Shown: positions 5,799-7,781 of the stretch, piece after piece | Layout of the letters: each line of letters opens with the position of its first letter | How positions within the stretch are numbered: the stretch's first letter is position 1 | Assembly: GCA_943331855.1 (NCBI GenBank) | Contig: CALQNE010000170.1 | Coordinates: 1 to 7,781, forward strand | DNA length: 7,781 nt | Direction of reading: 5' to 3' | Origin: Bordetella parapertussis | GTDB lineage: Bacteria; Pseudomonadota; Gammaproteobacteria; Burkholderiales; Burkholderiaceae_B | Notes under the pieces: generated by a model | What the model was told of the DNA's origin: nothing | Seen by the model: the letters and a program-made list of their open reading frames with translations, nothing else | The model's database searches: none | Position numbers and translations under genes: made by a program

Positions 5799-5820
5799 TT
5801 AAGACAGGGCTCTTGACGGG
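5789..5820. terminator. Possible bidirectional terminator between convergent genes
   Basis: The 29-bp gap between the dioxygenase and class II aldolase stops, with the adjoining coding end, holds overlapping inverted repeats. CCCGTC (5790-5795) pairs with GACGGG (5815-5820). An alternative is CCC-C-GTCT (5789-5796) with AGAC-A-GGG (5802-5809), a stem with one mismatch around an AATTA loop. Position between convergent genes suits a shared terminator, but neither strand has a long U run. Confidence 0.3.
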
Positions 5821-5827
5821 CAGGTAC

Positions 5828-6595
5828 TTAGTCGGCGTAGCCTGGCAATTCGCGGTCTAAGACACGCATCATGGCGTCAAAGAATAAATCATCGCGCTCT
5901 TGACGTGAATGACTGTCGCCTGGGGCCGGATTTTGCACCGCATGAACAACTTCATCAGACAAAACCTGGATCGGCTTGCCGGTGCTCATAGCCAACACTT
6001 GTGCGCGACAGACGCGCTCGAGTTTATACAAGCGTTTATACGCCTCAGCCACAGTGTCGCCCACCACGAGTACGCCATGGTTTTTCATGAACAGCACTTT
6101 TTTATTACCGACCTGATGGGCAAGACGCTCGCCCTCACTTAAGCCATCTGCCACGCCGGTATAGGTGTCATCATAGCCAGTGATACCCATAAAAAACGCT
6201 GCGGTTTGGCTGGCTGGCAATAACCGGTTGTCTTGCAACATATTCAGAGCAAGCGCCCAGTTTTGGTGTGTATGCAGAACGACATTGGCACCTGTGATGC
6301 GATGAACAGGCGCATGAATACACATCGCTGAACGCTCAACGACGCCAACACCCTCAAGTGTTTCGCCTTTTTCGTTAAAAATCATCATGTCGCTTGCACG
6401 CGCTTCTGACCAGTGCAGGCCGAAGGGCGAGATCAAGTACTGGTCTTTGCGACCAGGTACGATCATCGTAAAGTGGTTGTCAATGCCTTCATGCAAGTCG
6501 TCGAGTACGGCAAGTCGATTTGCAGCGGCAAGGTGAATTTTGGCCTGTTGAACAGCGTCAGACTGTTGTTTGATATTTAGGTTATGAACCGACAT
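5828..6595 (-). CDS. Class II aldolase / adducin-type family protein
   Basis: A 255-residue cytoplasmic protein of the class II aldolase/adducin N-terminal fold, the family of L-fuculose-phosphate aldolase, ribulose-phosphate 4-epimerase and several hydroxy-acid aldolases and decarboxylases. The zinc ligands are visible: H108 and H110 in VVLHTHQNWAL and H173 in LFMKNHGVLVVGDTVAEAY. E87 in VVERSAMCIH is at about the place of the acid/base glutamate. The substrate-loop motif LISPFGLHW (54-62) and GIDNHFTMIVPG (37-48) are also typical. AAGAGG (6607-6602) lies 6 nt upstream of the ATG, a good ribosome binding site. The gene is 132 nt downstream of the Bug solute-binding protein on the same strand with no obvious terminator between, so the two are probably co-transcribed. 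It may cleave a C-C bond of the imported acid or its metabolite; the substrate is unknown. Confidence 0.9.
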   Translation of the reverse strand: MSVHNLNIKQQSDAVQQAKIHLAAANRLAVLDDLHEGIDNHFTMIVPGRKDQYLISPFGLHWSEARASDMMIFNEKGETLEGVGVVERSAMCIHAPVHRITGANVVLHTHQNWALALNMLQDNRLLPASQTAAFFMGITGYDDTYTGVADGLSEGERLAHQVGNKKVLFMKNHGVLVVGDTVAEAYKRLYKLERVCRAQVLAMSTGKPIQVLSDEVVHAVQNPAPGDSHSRQERDDLFFDAMMRVLDRELPGYAD

Positions 6596-6727
6596 GACGA
6601 GCCTCTTTGAAAATGATTTGTAGCAGCGAGGTTACTACCGTTGAACGGGTCTCGCAACAGATTCTTGCCACATCCGTTAAGCACCGAGCCTGAAGAGTTA
6701 TTGCGGCGCAGCATAAAAAAGCACGCG

Positions 6728-7714
6728 TTACTCGGGTTTGATACCAGCCTGCTTGATGGCATCCGCCCACTTGTTGATTTCCTTCTGAACAAAACTGTCG
6801 CACGCCTGAGGCGTCGTGCCCTCGGTTTCGAAGCCTTGTTGTTCTGCTTTGGTTTTGAATTGGGGATCTTGCAAAATACGATTGAGTGCTGTGTTCAAGC
6901 GTTCAATGATCGCGGGTGGTGTGCCGGAGGGGGCAAACATCGCAGACCAAAGGACAGAGTAAAAATCTGGCAGTCCCTCTTCAGCAACAGTTGGAATATT
7001 GGGTGTCAGTTGCGAGCGACGATTGTCACCAATCGCGAGCGCGCGCAATTTTCCGGCATTGATGTGCTGAACGACTGAGGCAGCCCCACCAAAACTTGTT
7101 TGAATTCTTCCGGCCAGCAAGTCCGTTGTCGCAGGACCTGAGCCTTTGTACAGGACGTTGGTCATGCTAATGCCTGCCATCCAGTTAAAGAGCTCCATCG
7201 GCAATTGTGTTGCCTTGGATGACGATGAAAAGTTCAACACATTTGGATTGGCTTTGGCATAGGCAATAAGCTCTTTCATCGTATTGACCGGAAGGGTGGG
7301 ATGGACCACCAAGATCATTTGCTGAGTGGCCGTTTGACTAATGCAGCGCAGGTCGCGCATGGTGTCAAAACCGATATTGGGATGAATCGAGGGGTTGATG
7401 CCGTGGCTACTTGAGTTAAACAGAAGCGTGTACCCATCAGCCGCGGCTCGAGCAACGACTTCAGAGCCAATCATGCCATCTGCACCCGGGCGATTTTCAA
7501 CGATCACGGGTGTCCCGAGCGCTTCAGTTAGTTTTTGTGCCAAGCCTCTACCCAGTACATCCGTCCCACCTCCGGCAACGTAGGGCACAATTAATCGAAT
7601 AGTTTTGGTAGGATAGGTTTGCGCAGCGCCATTGGTTAGCCAAAAACTAGACAGTAAGCACAATATATAGGCGAAGGGAAACGTCCAAACGCGTGGTCTG
7701 CGAGGGTGGGGCAT
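6728..7714 (-). CDS. Bug/TctC-family periplasmic solute-binding protein
   Basis: A 328-residue extracytoplasmic binding protein of the Bug (Bordetella uptake gene) family, the substrate-capturing part of tripartite tricarboxylate transporters. An N-terminal signal peptide is clear: basic PHPRRPR (2-8), hydrophobic FPFAYILCLLSSFWL (12-26) and a likely signal peptidase I site after NGAA (about residue 31). The mature part begins with the typical YPTKTIRLIVPY, then VAGGGTDVLGR (46-56) and VENRPGADGMIG (72-83), which form the ligand carboxylate pocket, and YKGSGPATTDLLAGRI (189-204). Bug proteins bind small carboxylates, amides or aromatic acids. The ATG at 7714 is preferred over the TTG at 7744 because AGGA is suitably spaced and the signal peptide then has normal length. 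The TctA and TctB membrane subunits are absent, as is usual for orphan Bug genes. It precedes the class II aldolase gene. Confidence 0.94.
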   Translation of the reverse strand: MPHPRRPRVWTFPFAYILCLLSSFWLTNGAAQTYPTKTIRLIVPYVAGGGTDVLGRGLAQKLTEALGTPVIVENRPGADGMIGSEVVARAAADGYTLLFNSSSHGINPSIHPNIGFDTMRDLRCISQTATQQMILVVHPTLPVNTMKELIAYAKANPNVLNFSSSSKATQLPMELFNWMAGISMTNVLYKGSGPATTDLLAGRIQTSFGGAASVVQHINAGKLRALAIGDNRRSQLTPNIPTVAEEGLPDFYSVLWSAMFAPSGTPPAIIERLNTALNRILQDPQFKTKAEQQGFETEGTTPQACDSFVQKEINKWADAIKQAGIKPE

Positions 7715-7722
7715 GATCTTTG

Positions 7723-7726
7723 TCCT
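7723..7726 (-). promoter_or_regulatory. Ribosome binding site choosing the ATG at 7714 for the Bug protein
   Basis: AGGA (minus strand, 7726-7723) lies 8 nt before the ATG at 7714. The longer frame would have to start at a TTG at 7744 without a recognisable Shine-Dalgarno and would add ten residues in front of the signal peptide. Confidence 0.55.
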
Positions 7727-7753
7727 GTGAGGAATAATCTTCAACGAATGTGA

Positions 7754-7781
7754 TTAAACCGGCTTCGTGCCGCGGATTTGA
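7754..7781 (-). CDS. Possible last codons of an upstream minus-strand gene (partial)
   Basis: One minus-strand frame entering from the right edge reads QIRGTKPV and then TAA at 7756-7754. It would end 39 nt before the Bug start, a typical operon distance. Eight codons are too few to identify a gene or prove coding; this is a position to check, not a firm call. Confidence 0.2.

Noticed and set aside
6638..6648. CCGTTGAACGG palindrome between the Bug and class II aldolase genes
   Set aside because: Perfect 5-bp arms, but single-copy in the window and not placed at a recognisable promoter; such palindromes occur by chance.
6641..7078. 145-codon plus-strand open frame opposite the Bug gene
   Set aside because: Antisense to a well-supported binding protein; no motif or ribosome binding site.

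Overview
The window looks like part of the accessory catabolic genome of a Gram-negative betaproteobacterium, most likely a Burkholderiales/Alcaligenaceae-type organism of moderate GC. The main clue is a Bug-type (TctC/BugT) periplasmic solute-binding protein, a family hugely expanded in that order, next to a mix of small-molecule hydrolases, aldolases and oxygenase-related enzymes. The taxon is an inference from gene content. No rRNA, tRNA, CRISPR array, insertion sequence or phage gene was seen.

Layout: five transcription units that alternate in direction. (1) Minus strand, 1926 to 1: a cysteine hydrolase of the isochorismatase-like/N-carbamoylsarcosine amidase type, an RraA-like pyruvate aldolase and an amidase-signature hydrolase cut by the left edge. 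They are packed with a 1-nt gap and then a 4-nt ATGA overlap. (2) A 285-bp divergent control region (1927-2211) with a good candidate promoter for the minus operon and a set of mutually exclusive GGTTCT/AGAACC inverted repeats in front of the plus operon. (3) Plus strand, 2212-3904: a flavin reductase-like FMN-binding split-barrel protein (GTG start) and a TIM-barrel amidohydrolase (Amidohydro_2/COG3618 type). (4) Minus strand, 4670-3918: a TauE/SafE-type membrane exporter, divergent from a plus-strand TauD/TfdA-family Fe(II)/2-oxoglutarate dioxygenase ending at 5798. (5) Minus strand, 7714-5828: the Bug solute-binding protein followed by a class II (adducin-type) aldolase.

How the genes may work together: nearly every product is an enzyme or transport part for small organic acids or amides. 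Two C-N hydrolases (amidase, isochorismatase-like), one ring- or ester-opening hydrolase candidate (amidohydrolase), two C-C lyases (RraA-like and class II), two redox proteins (flavin reductase-like, 2OG dioxygenase), one anion exporter and one carboxylate-binding protein fit the uptake and stepwise dismantling of a nitrogen-containing or cyclic carboxylate. The substrate cannot be read from the sequence. No dedicated regulator, no flavin monooxygenase partner and no TctA/TctB membrane subunits lie in the window, so the system is incomplete here or uses partners elsewhere.
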